From Streptomyces sp. JB150 (lineage in GTDB: Bacteria > Actinomycetota > Actinomycetes > Streptomycetales > Streptomycetaceae), in contig NZ_CP049780.1 in the NCBI RefSeq assembly GCF_011193355.1, positions 4,601,085 to 4,665,084 of the forward strand: a stretch of 64,000 bases of DNA. Direction: 5' to 3'. Below the pieces are notes generated by a model. It was given only the letters and a program-made list of their open reading frames with translations, had not been told where the DNA came from and searched no databases. Shown in pieces: positions 37,985 to 48,729 of the stretch; positions within the stretch are counted from its first letter, which is position 1; every line of letters begins with the position of its first letter. The position numbers were made by a program, and so were the translations under genes.

Positions 37985-38016
37985 ACCCTAGGAAGAAAGC
38001 AGCCCAGGCGTATGGT
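37985..38016. promoter_or_regulatory. Compact divergent promoters, both leaderless
   Basis: In a 46-bp gap: on the minus strand TAGGGT (37990-37985) six bases before the AhpD-like ATG; on the plus strand TATGGT (38011-38016) eight bases before the MocR ATG. The -35 regions must overlap, so one bound regulator could control both. Confidence 0.55.
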
Positions 38017-38024
38017 CCATTTCC

Positions 38025-39407
38025 ATGCCGAAACCGTGGGCCACTCTGGGCATCGACCTGCACCTCCAACCGGCCGGCGGCGGAGTGCGCCGGGGCCTGA
38101 CCGACGCCCTGCGCGACGCCGTCCGCACCGGCCGCCTCGCGCCCGGCACCCGGCTGCCCTCCTCCCGCTCCCTCGCCGCCGACCTCGGCCTGGCCCGCAA
38201 CACCGTCGCCGGCGCCTACGCCGACCTGGTCGCCGAGGGCTGGCTCACCGCCCGCCAGGGCTCCGGCACCCGCGTCGCCGACCGCCCCGTGCCGCCGCCC
38301 GCGCGGCGCCCCGCCCCCACCCCGAGCCGCACCGGCCGCCCCGCGTACAGCCTCGTCCCCGGCACCCCCGACCTCGCCTCCTTCCCCCGAGCCCAGTGGC
38401 TCAAGGCCGCCCGCCGCGCCCTGGCCGCCGCCCCCAACGACGCCCTCGGCTACGGCGACCCCCGCGGCCGCGCCGAACTGCGCACCGCCCTCGCCGGCTA
38501 CCTCGCCCGCGCCCGCGGCGTGCGCGCCGACCCCGACCGGATCGTCGTCACCGCCGGCTTCGCCCACGCGCTGCACCTGCTCGCCCAGCTGCTGCACGCG
38601 CGCGGCCTCGACACCCTCGCCGTCGAGTCGTACGGCCTCGACGTGCACTGGGACCTGGTCGAGCGGGCGGGGCTGCGCACCGCACCGCTGCCGTTCGACG
38701 CGTCCGGCACCGTGCTCGACGGGCTGGACCGCGCCGGAGCCGTCCTGCTCACCCCCTCCCACCAGTTCCCCATGGGCGTGGCCCTGCGGCCCGAGCGGCG
38801 CGCGGCCGTCGTCGACTGGGCCCGCCGCACCGGCGGACTGATCCTGGAGGACGACTACGACGGCGAGTTCCGCTACGACCGCCAGCCCGTCGGCGCCCTC
38901 CAGGACCTCGGCCCCGAACACGTCGTCTACCTGGGCACCGCCAGCAAATCCCTCGCCCCCGGGCTGCGCCTGGGCTGGATGGTGCTGCCCCCGCCGCTGG
39001 TGGACGAGGTCCGCGCGCTCGGCGGGTGTGCCGTGCCCGTCCTCGACCAGCTCACCCTCGCCGAGTTCGTCACCTCCGGCGCCTACGACCGGCACGTGCG
39101 CGCCGCCCGGCTGCGCTACCGGCGCCGCCGCGACGCCCTGGTCGCCGCCGTCGCCGCCCGCGCCCCCGAGGTGACGGTCACCGGCATCGCGGCCGGACTG
39201 CACGCCGTGCTCCGCCTCCCGCCCGGCACCGAACACTCCGTGGTCCGCGCGGCCGCCTGGCGCGGCCTCGCCCTGCACGGCCTGGCCCGCTACCGGCACC
39301 CCGCCGCCACCGGCCGCCCCGTCGACGCCCTGGTCGTCGGCTACGGCACCCCGCCCGACCACGCCTGGGCGGGAACCCTGGAAGCCCTGTGCAACGTCCT
39401 GCCTTGA
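38025..39407 (+). CDS. MocR/PdxR-family regulator (GntR HTH plus aminotransferase fold)
   Basis: 460 residues from the ATG at 38025. N-terminal GntR winged helix (about 18-85, LPSSRSLAADLGLARNTVAGAY) joined to a type-I aminotransferase-like domain with a PLP-lysine motif GTASKSLAPGLRLGW. MocR proteins use PLP or its derivatives as effectors and often control the divergent gene, here the AhpD-like protein. Effector and targets are not shown by the sequence. Confidence 0.9.
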   Translation: MPKPWATLGIDLHLQPAGGGVRRGLTDALRDAVRTGRLAPGTRLPSSRSLAADLGLARNTVAGAYADLVAEGWLTARQGSGTRVADRPVPPPARRPAPTPSRTGRPAYSLVPGTPDLASFPRAQWLKAARRALAAAPNDALGYGDPRGRAELRTALAGYLARARGVRADPDRIVVTAGFAHALHLLAQLLHARGLDTLAVESYGLDVHWDLVERAGLRTAPLPFDASGTVLDGLDRAGAVLLTPSHQFPMGVALRPERRAAVVDWARRTGGLILEDDYDGEFRYDRQPVGALQDLGPEHVVYLGTASKSLAPGLRLGWMVLPPPLVDEVRALGGCAVPVLDQLTLAEFVTSGAYDRHVRAARLRYRRRRDALVAAVAARAPEVTVTGIAAGLHAVLRLPPGTEHSVVRAAAWRGLALHGLARYRHPAATGRPVDALVVGYGTPPDHAWAGTLEALCNVLP

Positions 39408-39438
39408 TGTGACCATGCTCCGTCACGCACCGTATGAT
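39408..39438 (+). promoter_or_regulatory. Promoter for the lipoprotein/ATP-grasp pair
   Basis: TGTGAC (39408-39413), 19 bases, TATGAT (39433-39438). Predicted start near 39445. The leader contains the palindrome CCGTCGCGACGG (39495-39506) and a partial second copy just before it. Confidence 0.5.
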
Positions 39439-39528
39439 CACGGGTCGGTGCCATGGGCCCGGCGACGCGAGGACGACGGTCGCGACGGGAACAACCGTCG
39501 CGACGGGGACGACGGGGAGAAGAACCAC

Positions 39529-39894
39529 ATGACGGACAACCGGCGGCGGCTGCGCTCCAGCACCGTCGTACTCGGCGGAATGGGCGTGATCGCCGCGGCC
39601 CTCACCTCCTGCGGCTCCGACCCCGACCGCCGCTGCGTCGACCGCGACAGCTACGACTACCTCAACGGCTACAAGGTCATCGCCGACAAGAACTGCTCCT
39701 CCGGCTCCTCCTCCTACGGCAAGGGCAAGGGCGGCAAGGGCAAGAAGACCGGCCGCGGCCGGGACGCCGACGCCGCCTGGTACTACGACGCCGACGTCAG
39801 CGGCGGCTACGCCGACAACGGCACCTTCAGCCGCGAGGAAGCCGTCGACCGCGGCGGCTTCGGCTGCTCCGGCTCCGGCAGCGGCGGCGGCTGA
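39529..39894 (+). CDS. Small Ser/Gly-rich lipoprotein
   Basis: 121 residues from an ATG at 39529. Lipoprotein signal with lipobox ALTSC (Cys28); the mature part has CVDRDSYDYLNGYKVI, a Ser/Gly/Lys-rich middle and a Gly/Ser end. It sits 14 bp before a YgiC-like ATP-grasp gene. In E. coli the lipoprotein YgiB (DUF1190) precedes YgiC, and YjfM/YjfC repeat this order, so a functional pair is likely, though sequence similarity to YgiB is at best weak. Confidence 0.7.
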   Translation: MTDNRRRLRSSTVVLGGMGVIAAALTSCGSDPDRRCVDRDSYDYLNGYKVIADKNCSSGSSSYGKGKGGKGKKTGRGRDADAAWYYDADVSGGYADNGTFSREEAVDRGGFGCSGSGSGGG

Positions 39895-39908
39895 GCGCGC
39901 CCCGCCCC

Positions 39909-41093
39909 ATGGAACGCCGCACCACCGAGCCACGCCCCGGCTGGCAGCAGACCGTCGAGGAACAGGGCCTGATCTACCCGCTCACCCGCCACCCCGACGG
40001 CCTGCTGCGCCCCTACTGGGACGAGAGCGCCTACTACGTCTTCTCCCTGGAGGAGATCGAGGCCCTCGAAGAGGTCGTCGAGGAACTGCACCGCATGTGC
40101 CTCGCCGCGGCCGACCACATCGTCACCGCCGACCGCTTCGCCGACCTCGGCATCACCGACCCCCGCGTGGCCGCCGCCGTCGCCGAGGCCTGGCACCGCC
40201 GTGCCGAACTCCCCTCCCTCTACGGCCGCTTCGACCTGCGCTACGACGGCCACGGCCCCGCCAAACTGCTCGAGTACAACGCCGACACCCCCACCTCCCT
40301 CGTCGAGGCCGCCTCCCCCCAGTGGTTCTGGATGGAAGAGCGCTTCCCCGGCGCCGACCAGTGGAACTCCCTCCACGAACGCCTCGTCGACGCCTGGCGC
40401 CGGCAGGCCCGCCTCCTGCCGCCGGGCAGCCCTCTCTACTTCGCCCACTCCAGCGCCGACGAACTCGGCGAGGACCTGATGACGGTCGCCTACCTCAAGG
40501 AGACCGCCGACCAGGCCGGCCTCGACACCGCCTGGATCTCCATGGAGGAGATCGGCTTCGACCGCCTCTCCGGCCGCTTCGTCGACCAGCGGCTGCGCTT
40601 CATCCGCAGCTGCTTCAAGCTCTACCCCTGGGAATGGCTCACCACCGACCGCTTCGCCGGCCACGTCCTCGACACCCTCGACAACGGCGGCGGCACCGGC
40701 ACCACCCTGTGGATCGAGCCCGCCTGGAAGATGCTCCTCAGCAACAAGGCGCTCCTCGCCATCCTCTGGGAGCTGTACCCCGGCCACCCCAACCTCCTCC
40801 CCGCCCACCTCGACGGCCCCCGTGACCTCGCCGTCACCACCGGCTACGTCGCCAAGCCCCTGCTCGGCCGTGAGGGCGCCGGCGTCACCGTCCACCCGCC
40901 GGGCACCCCGCCCGCCGTCCGCGACGAACCCTGCTGCTACCAGCAGCTCGCCCCCCTCCCCGCCTTCGACGGCAACCACGTCGTCCTCGGCACCTGGGTC
41001 GTCGAGGGCGAGGCGGCCGGCCTCGGCATCCGCGAGTCCTCCGGCCTGATCACCGACGAGTACGCCCGCTTCCTCCCCCACGTGATCCTGTAG
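39909..41093 (+). CDS. Glutathionylspermidine synthase family (YgiC-like) ATP-grasp protein
   Basis: 394 residues, the size of YgiC/YjfC, from the ATG at 39909. Family motifs: YWDESAYYVFSLEEIEALEE, FDLRYDGHGPAKLLEYNADT (about 112-131), FVDQRLRFIRSCFKLYPWEW and YVAKPLLGREGAGV. It lacks the amidase domain of true Gsp synthetase; related proteins are thought to ligate an amine or peptide with ATP, but the substrate is unknown. No ribosome-binding site is clear, so coupling to the lipoprotein gene is likely. Convergent with rocD, 12 bp apart. Confidence 0.85.
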   Translation: MERRTTEPRPGWQQTVEEQGLIYPLTRHPDGLLRPYWDESAYYVFSLEEIEALEEVVEELHRMCLAAADHIVTADRFADLGITDPRVAAAVAEAWHRRAELPSLYGRFDLRYDGHGPAKLLEYNADTPTSLVEAASPQWFWMEERFPGADQWNSLHERLVDAWRRQARLLPPGSPLYFAHSSADELGEDLMTVAYLKETADQAGLDTAWISMEEIGFDRLSGRFVDQRLRFIRSCFKLYPWEWLTTDRFAGHVLDTLDNGGGTGTTLWIEPAWKMLLSNKALLAILWELYPGHPNLLPAHLDGPRDLAVTTGYVAKPLLGREGAGVTVHPPGTPPAVRDEPCCYQQLAPLPAFDGNHVVLGTWVVEGEAAGLGIRESSGLITDEYARFLPHVIL

Positions 41094-41105
41094 CGCGCCC
41101 GGACG

Positions 41106-42314
41106 TCAGGCGATGTCCAGCACCGCCCGCAGCTGCGCCAGCCCCCAGTCCAGGTCCTCCTTCCCGATCACCAGCGGCGGCGCGATCCGGATCGTCGCCC
41201 CGTGGGTGTCCTTCACCAGCACCCGCCGGTCCATCAGCCGCTCCGACACCTCCCGCCCCGTGCCGTACCGCGGATGCACGTCCACCCCCGCCCACAGCCC
41301 CCGCCCGCGCACCTGCGTCACCCGCCCGGTCCCGGCCAGCGCCGCCAGCTCCCGGTGCAGATGCGCACCCAGCTCCGCCGCCCGCGCCTGGTACTCACCC
41401 GACCGCAGCATCGCGATGACCTCCAGCGCCACCGCGCACGCCAGCGGATTCCCGCCGAATGTCGACCCGTGCTCCCCGGGCCGGAACACCCCCAGCACCT
41501 CCGCCGACGACACCACCGCCGACACCGGCACGATCCCGCCGCCCAGCGCCTTGCCCAGCACATACGCGTCCGGCACCACCCCCTCGTGCTCGCACGCGAA
41601 GGTCCGCCCCGTGCGCCCCAGCCCCGACTGGATCTCGTCCGCGATCAGCAGCACGTTCCGCTCCCGCGTCAGCTCCCGCACCGCCGGCAGATAGCCGGCC
41701 GGCGGCACCAGCACCCCCGCCTCGCCCTGGATCGGCTCGATCAGCACCGCGACCGTGTTCTCCGTCAGCGCCTCCCGCATCGCCGTCACGTCCCCGTACG
41801 GCACGATCTGGAACCCCGGCGTGTACGGGCCGTAGTCCGCCCGCGCCTCCGGATCGGTGGAGAAGCTGACGATCGTCGTCGTCCGCCCGTGGAAGTTGCC
41901 GCCCGCGACCACGATCTTCGCCATCTCCGCGGGCACCCCCTTCACCCGGTAGCCCCACTTCCGTGCCGTCTTCACGGCCGTCTCCACCGCCTCCGCCCCC
42001 GTGTTCATCGGCAGCACCATCTCCATCCCGCACAGCTCCGCCAGCCGCGCGCAGAACGCACCGAACCGGTCGTGATGGAACGCCCGCGACGTCAGCGTCA
42101 CCCGGTCCAGCTGCGCCTTCGCCGCCTCGACCAGCCGCCGGTTGCCGTGCCCGAAGTTCAGCGCCGAATAGCCGGCCAGCAGATCCAGATAGCGCCGCCC
42201 CTCCACATCCGTCATCCACGCCCCGTCCGCACGGGCGACCACCACCGGAAGCGGGTGATAGGTGTGCGCGCTGTGGGCCTCGGCGGTCGCGATCAGGTCG
42301 TCCGTGGCGGTCAT
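41106..42314 (-). CDS. rocD: Ornithine--oxo-acid aminotransferase
   Basis: 402 residues from the ATG at 42314, with GGAGGGGCC upstream. Class-III aminotransferase: GYSALNFGHGNRRLVEAAKA, NTGAEAVETAVKTARKWGY, EPIQGEAGV, LLIADEIQSGLGRTG and the PLP lysine in VLGKALGGGIVPVSA. This set, with AFHHDRFG near residue 79, is typical of ornithine aminotransferase rather than acetylornithine aminotransferase. It converts ornithine and 2-oxoglutarate to glutamate semialdehyde and glutamate. Divergent from glyA. Confidence 0.9.
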   Translation of the reverse strand: MTATDDLIATAEAHSAHTYHPLPVVVARADGAWMTDVEGRRYLDLLAGYSALNFGHGNRRLVEAAKAQLDRVTLTSRAFHHDRFGAFCARLAELCGMEMVLPMNTGAEAVETAVKTARKWGYRVKGVPAEMAKIVVAGGNFHGRTTTIVSFSTDPEARADYGPYTPGFQIVPYGDVTAMREALTENTVAVLIEPIQGEAGVLVPPAGYLPAVRELTRERNVLLIADEIQSGLGRTGRTFACEHEGVVPDAYVLGKALGGGIVPVSAVVSSAEVLGVFRPGEHGSTFGGNPLACAVALEVIAMLRSGEYQARAAELGAHLHRELAALAGTGRVTQVRGRGLWAGVDVHPRYGTGREVSERLMDRRVLVKDTHGATIRIAPPLVIGKEDLDWGLAQLRAVLDIA

Positions 42315-42410
42315 GGCCCCTCCAGAAGGTGAACCGGAAGCGTGAGGACGCCCTCCTTCCTATCCTCGCTCGCATGATGGACGCGGGAACTGCGCTCCGC
42401 GGCGCGCCCG

Positions 42411-42416
42411 GTAGGC
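42411..42416 (+). promoter_or_regulatory. glyA promoter -10
   Basis: TAGGCT at 42411-42416; the predicted start near 42424 falls exactly at the first base of the riboswitch P1 stem. Confidence 0.45.
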
Positions 42417-42424
42417 TTCAGACA

Positions 42425-42501
42425 GGGCCGTGACTGGCGCGCTTGGGATGGGACCGACCATCGGGGAGCGGCCCGGGAAACTGTGCCGTGCGCCTGGGCC
42501 G
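42425..42501 (+). promoter_or_regulatory. ZTP (pfl) riboswitch upstream of glyA
   Basis: P1 GGGCCG (42425-42430) pairs with CGGCCC (42469-42474). Inside lie the conserved GUGACUGGCG, a GAUGG/CCAUC hairpin and CGGGGAGCG; then the 3' element UGCCGUGCGCCUGGGC, whose GCGCC can form the pseudoknot with GGCGC. These are the conserved parts of the pfl/ZTP aptamer (compare GACUGACGG and UGCCGACCGUCUGGGC in Fusobacterium). ZTP/ZMP signals 10-formyl-THF shortage and turns on one-carbon genes; glyA is a known target in actinobacteria. Confidence 0.85.
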
Positions 42502-42537
42502 AACCGTGTACGCCGAACGCCACGTCCGGAGGTCCTG

Positions 42538-43992
42538 ATGTCTGACGCGTCCGCTCCCCTCTCCGCCGAGTCCACCGCCTTCCGAGCCGCCCTCGACGTG
42601 ATCCGCGCCGTCGAGCCGCGCGTGGCCGACGCCATCGGCCAGGAGGTCGCCGACCAGCGCGAGATGCTCAAGCTGATCGCCTCCGAGAACTACGCCTCGC
42701 CGGCCACCCTGCTCGCCATGGGCAACTGGTTCAGCGACAAGTACGCCGAGGGCACCGTCGGCCGCCGCTTCTACGCCGGCTGCCGCAACGTCGACACCGT
42801 CGAGTCGCTCGCCGCCGAGCACGCCAGGGAGCTGTTCGGCGCCCGCCACGCCTACGTCCAGCCGCACTCCGGCATCGACGCCAACCTCGTCGCCTTCTGG
42901 TCCGTGCTCGCCCAGCGGGTCGAGCTGCCCGCCCTGGAGAAGGCGGGCGTCCGCCAGGTCAACGACCTGTCCGACGCCGACTGGGCCGAACTGCGCCAGG
43001 CCTTCGGCAACCAGCGCATGCTCGGCATGTCCCTGGACGCCGGCGGCCACCTCACCCACGGCTTCCGCCCGAACATCTCCGGCAAGATGTTCGACCAGCG
43101 CTCCTACGGCACCGACCCCGCCACCGGCCTCCTCGACTACGAGGCCCTGCGCGCCACCGCCCGTGAGTTCAAGCCGCTCATCATCGTCGCCGGCTACTCC
43201 GCCTACCCCCGCCTGGTGAACTTCCGCATCATGCGGGAGATCGCCGACGAGGTCGGGGCGACCCTGATGGTCGACATGGCCCACTTCGCCGGTCTCGTCG
43301 CCGGCAAGGTCCTCACCGGCGACTTCGACCCGGTGCCGCACGCCCAGATCGTCACCACCACCACCCACAAGTCGCTGCGCGGCCCGCGCGGCGGCATGGT
43401 CCTGTGCGACGACTCCCTCAAGGACCAGGTCGACCGCGGCTGCCCGATGGTCCTCGGCGGCCCGCTGCCGCACGTCATGGCCGCCAAGGCCGTCGCCTTC
43501 GCCGAGGCCCGTCAGCCCTCCTTCCGTGACTACGCCCAGCGCATCGTGGACAACTCCCGCGCCCTCGCCGAGGGCCTGATGCGGCGCGGCGCCACCCTGG
43601 TCACCGGCGGCACCGACAACCACCTGAACCTGATCGACGTCGCCTCCTCCTACGGCCTCACCGGCCGCCAGGCCGAGGCCGCGCTCCTCGAGTCCGGGAT
43701 CGTCACCAACCGCAACGCCATTCCGGCCGACCCCAACGGCGCCTGGTACACCTCCGGCATCCGCATCGGCACCCCCGCTCTGACCACCCGCGGCCTGGGC
43801 ACCGCCGAGATGGACGAGGTCGCCGCCCTCATCGACCGCGTCCTCACCACCACCGAGCCCGGCACCACCAAGTCCGGCGCGCCCTCCAAGGCCGCCCACG
43901 TCCTCGACCCGAAGGTCGCCGACGAGATCTCCCGCCGCGCCACCGACCTGGTGGCCGGCTTCCCGCTCTACCCGGAGATCGACCTCGGCTGA
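42538..43992 (+). CDS. glyA: Serine hydroxymethyltransferase
   Basis: 484 residues from the ATG at 42538 with CCGGAGG seven bases upstream. SHMT signatures: [58 protein letters not shown] and the PLP lysine in [17 protein letters not shown]. It is longer than E. coli GlyA (417) because of an insert at about 140-190, as in other actinobacterial members. It makes glycine and 5,10-methylene-THF. Controlled by the ZTP riboswitch in its leader. Confidence 0.95.
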   Translation: MSDASAPLSAESTAFRAALDVIRAVEPRVADAIGQEVADQREMLKLIASENYASPATLLAMGNWFSDKYAEGTVGRRFYAGCRNVDTVESLAAEHARELFGARHAYVQPHSGIDANLVAFWSVLAQRVELPALEKAGVRQVNDLSDADWAELRQAFGNQRMLGMSLDAGGHLTHGFRPNISGKMFDQRSYGTDPATGLLDYEALRATAREFKPLIIVAGYSAYPRLVNFRIMREIADEVGATLMVDMAHFAGLVAGKVLTGDFDPVPHAQIVTTTTHKSLRGPRGGMVLCDDSLKDQVDRGCPMVLGGPLPHVMAAKAVAFAEARQPSFRDYAQRIVDNSRALAEGLMRRGATLVTGGTDNHLNLIDVASSYGLTGRQAEAALLESGIVTNRNAIPADPNGAWYTSGIRIGTPALTTRGLGTAEMDEVAALIDRVLTTTEPGTTKSGAPSKAAHVLDPKVADEISRRATDLVAGFPLYPEIDLG

Positions 43993-44025
43993 CCGGGCGC
44001 GGCCGTGCCCCGGCTCCTGCCGGGC

Positions 44026-44745
44026 TCAGCGGTCGATCAGCTCCTGTCGTGGCTCCTCACGCGGCGGTCCGGCGTCCTGCCGGGCCGCCGCGCGGCGTAT
44101 CAGCAGGGAGCCGCCCGCCCCGATGGCCAGTCCGGCACCGAGCGCGGGCAGCGCCCAGGACCAGCCGCTGCCGGTGCCCGGTGACGCGGCGGCCCGGTCC
44201 GGGGAGGGCACGGGCTCGCTCACCGGCCCGGCCGCGCGGGGCTCCCCGGAGCTGTGCGACAGGGAGCGACCCATCACTCCCAGCTCCGCCAGCAGGGCGC
44301 GCAGCGCGGCCGGCTGCTCGGCGCGGTGCCAGGAGCCGTTCTCCGAGCGGGGCCGGGTCGCCGCCGTGTGGATCCAGACCGTCTCGGAGCCGGTGTGCAC
44401 GAAGACCCGGTTCATGCGCCAGGGGTCCACGTCGTGCAGCAGCCAGGTGACGTTGATCTGCCTCGCGCCGGTCAGGTCGGCCTCCGGCGGCTCGGTGCGG
44501 CTGCCCGCGCCCGGCCGGCCGAGCAGCCGGTCCAGCTCGCCGTACTTCTCGTCGGAGTAGGTCAGCCCGGCCGCCTCCGCGGTCGACGGGGCGACCACCA
44601 GCACGCTCGTCGGCCCGCCGGCCACCGCGGGCGGCGCGCTCCCCACCACTCCCGCCAGCGTCACTGCGGTCGCCGCTCCCAGCGCCGCCGCCGACGCCAT
44701 GCGGCCACGGCGTCCGCCCCTCGCCCGTTCCATCCGTCCGCGCAT
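44026..44745 (-). CDS. Exported membrane-anchored protein, predicted ECF-sigma target
   Basis: 239 residues from an ATG at 44745 with GGGGG eight bases upstream. Signal segment at about 15-45 (MASAAALGAATAVTLAGVVG), an exported domain of about 140 residues (PTSVLVVAPSTAEAAGLTYS, then INVTWLLHDVDPWRMNRVFV), and a C-terminal membrane span (about 205-225). No known family. Its promoter (44804-44832) is the same 7-15-7 motif as that of the ECF sigma gene two genes upstream, so it is a predicted regulon member. Convergent with glyA. Confidence 0.7.
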   Translation of the reverse strand: MRGRMERARGGRRGRMASAAALGAATAVTLAGVVGSAPPAVAGGPTSVLVVAPSTAEAAGLTYSDEKYGELDRLLGRPGAGSRTEPPEADLTGARQINVTWLLHDVDPWRMNRVFVHTGSETVWIHTAATRPRSENGSWHRAEQPAALRALLAELGVMGRSLSHSSGEPRAAGPVSEPVPSPDRAAASPGTGSGWSWALPALGAGLAIGAGGSLLIRRAAARQDAGPPREEPRQELIDR

Positions 44746-44803
44746 CCGAACCCCCAGCCCGGTGATCCCTGTGCGGCCCGTCCCCGAGCCGCGTGTCACT
44801 TCT

Positions 44804-44832
44804 GGTACACCGCCCGACCCGCCGGGGTTCCC
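44804..44832 (-). promoter_or_regulatory. ECF-type promoter GGGAACC-N15-GTGTACC
   Basis: On the minus strand GGGAACC, 15 bases, GTGTACC, 58 bases before the ATG at 44745. It matches the ECF promoter at 46594-46622 in both elements (13 of 14 bases) and in spacing. Confidence 0.65.
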
Positions 44833-45025
44833 ACCCACAGCGCCCTTTGTCGCGCCCTTTCTCGCACCTCGTCCACTGCCCGCTCGCCGCGCTTGCGCGC
44901 AGTGCACACCGCCGCGCCCGATCCCCGCGCCCGCGCCCGATCCCCGCGCCCGCACCCGATCTCCGGCCGTCCCGGGCCGCCGTCACCACCGTCGCCGTTG
45001 TCACCACGTCACCGCCGTCACACCG

Positions 45026-45987
45026 TCACCCCCGCTGCGACCGCGCGATCCGCACCGCCCGCTCCCTCTCCGCCACGCCCTCCAGCCGAAGGGTCACCGT
45101 GCTCCGGCCGTTTCCGTGCGTCCACAGCAGCGTCGGGCCGGCCGGGCGCTGCTCGCGGGTGAAGCGGCTGCCGTCCGGGTCCACCAGCCACAGCTCCAGC
45201 AGGTGCGGCTCGGCGAACCACAGCGCGGGATCCGGCACCCCGTTCGCTCCGGCGGTGCCGGGCAGCGGTATCCACTCCGGCTGCCGCGGCACCCTCTTCA
45301 CGAAACCGACGTCCAGCCGCGCCCGGTACTCGTCCAGCCGTATCGTCCGGCCGTCCTCGCGCCAGCACAGGGACACCAGGAAGCGGCCCCGGGGTTCGGC
45401 GGTCACCGCGACCGCGTCCGGGGTGCCGAGCGCCGGCGGGACCAGCGGCTCGAAGCCCGCCCGCCGCGCGGCCTCGGCCAGGGACACCGGGTGGCGGCCA
45501 CAGCCCGGCACCCGGACACCGGCCGAGGGGGTCGCCGACGGGTCGTACCGCACCTCGACCCCGCCGAAGCCGAACCAGTCGGTGACCGCGGCCCGCACCG
45601 GGGGCGTGAGGGCGAGCAGTGCCAGCAGCGCGCACAGCGTCGCCGTCAGCGCGCGCCGGCGCTCCCGCGCCCACCGCCGTACCACCCGCAGCCGCCCGGC
45701 GGCACCGGGGGGCTCGGGCACCGGGACCGGCACGCGGTCGGCCAGTATCTGCCCCAGCACCCGCTCGACCATCGTCTCGGCGCCGGCCGCCGCACCGGGC
45801 GGATCCAGCGACCGCCCCAGGGCTCGCAGCTCCTCGGGCAGCCCCCCGGCACCGGCCTCCCCGGCCCGTTCCCGACGCGGCCCCCGCCCCCGTTCCGGTC
45901 CCTGTCCCTGCGCCTGTCCCTGCACCTGTCCCTGGCCCGGTGCCCGGCTCTGTGCCCGGCCCTCTGCCTGCCCCTGCCCCTCGCTCG

Positions 45988-45991
<4 letters not shown>
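45026..45991 (-). CDS. Probable anti-sigma factor (membrane protein)
   Basis: 321 residues from a TTG at 45991 overlapping the sigma gene stop by four bases (TTGA). The N-terminus is Gln/Gly-rich with a short helical segment (LPEELRALGRSLDPP; ETMVERVLGQILADR) that may hold the sigma factor; one membrane span at about 113-132; a large exported domain follows with WFGFGGVEVRYDPSATPS. It lacks the HxxxCxxC zinc motif of ZAS anti-sigma factors. Role inferred from position and topology. Confidence 0.7.
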
Positions 45992-47741
<1,750 letters not shown>

Positions 47742-48073
47742 TCCCGGCCCCTGACCGGGCACCGGGCACGGCTCCGAACCGGGCACTGCGCACGGCGGCG
47801 AGCCGTGCACCGGGCACGGCAGGAACCGGGCGCCCGGCCGGGTGCGGGCGCGTAGTGCGCCGCGTACCGGGGGAGTGCCGAGCGGCTCGCGGGTCGTGCG
47901 CGGAAGATCCGGTTCGGTCCGCACCACGCACAGCGCTGCACATCACTACGGCTGCGCCTGCCCACGGCCGCGCCGGGGCCGTACAGTCGATAGCCGGACG
48001 GCTGCTCCCCGCGGCCGTCCGCGCTCACACAGACGTACCGCACAGACGTACCGACACGACGACAGGAGACGAC
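47742..48073. other. 332-bp gap with CCGGGCAC repeats and a 13-bp duplication
   Basis: The first 90 bp hold scattered copies of ACCGGGCAC and CACGGC, possibly a complex terminator for trpS. A TACAGT -10-like hexamer near 47981 may serve the next gene. CACAGACGTACCG is repeated exactly in tandem at 48028-48040 and 48041-48053. No gene seen. Confidence 0.45.
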
Positions 48074-48652
48074 GTGGGGACCGTAACGATCGGTGTGTCG
48101 ATCGCGGTCCCGGAGCCGCACGGCAGCCTGCTCCAGGAGCGGCGCGCGGGCTTCGGCGACGCCGCGGCTCACGGCATCCCCACGCACGTCACCCTCCTGC
48201 CGCCGACCGAGGTCGACGACAGCGCGCTGCCCGCCATCGAGGCGCACCTCGCGGAGGTCGCGGCGGCGGGACGGCCGTTCCCGATGCGGCTGTCCGGCAC
48301 GGGCACCTTCCGCCCGCTGTCGCCCGTCGTCTTCGTCCAGGTGGTCGAGGGTGCCGAGGCGTGCACGTGGCTGCAGAAGCAGGTCCGTGACGCGTCCGGG
48401 CCGGTGGCACGCGAACTGCAGTTCCCGTACCACCCGCACGTGACCGTCGCGCACGGCATCGACGACGCGGCGATGGACCGGGCGTTCGAGGAACTGGCCG
48501 ACTACGAGGCCGAGTGGCCGTGCACCGGCTTCGCCCTCTACGAACAGGGCGCCGACGGCGTGTGGCGCAAGCTGCGGGAGTTCACCTTCGGCAGCACCAC
48601 GGTGCCGCCCCAGGCCGCGGCCCCGGCAGAGGAACAGGGCACCCTCCACTGA
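48074..48652 (+). CDS. 2'-5' RNA ligase / cyclic phosphodiesterase family protein
   Basis: 192 residues from a GTG at 48074 with AGGAG seven bases upstream. The two-histidine 2H fold is shown by THVTLLPP (about residue 37) and HPHVTVAHGI (about 122). Such enzymes act on 2',3'-cyclic or 2'-5' phosphodiester ends; substrate unknown. The C-terminal 20 residues are disordered. Confidence 0.85.
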   Translation: MGTVTIGVSIAVPEPHGSLLQERRAGFGDAAAHGIPTHVTLLPPTEVDDSALPAIEAHLAEVAAAGRPFPMRLSGTGTFRPLSPVVFVQVVEGAEACTWLQKQVRDASGPVARELQFPYHPHVTVAHGIDDAAMDRAFEELADYEAEWPCTGFALYEQGADGVWRKLREFTFGSTTVPPQAAAPAEEQGTLH

Positions 48653-48729
48653 GCCGCTCACCGCGCGGGCACGCGCCCGCGCGGTGACCCTCGCTTCCGC
48701 GAGCCGGCCCGACCGGCCCCCGCGTCGCC

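Noticed and set aside
39475..39506. CCGTCGCGACGG palindrome as an operator
   Set aside because: Self-complementary CG-rich 12-mers are expected by chance at this composition; noted only as part of the leader.
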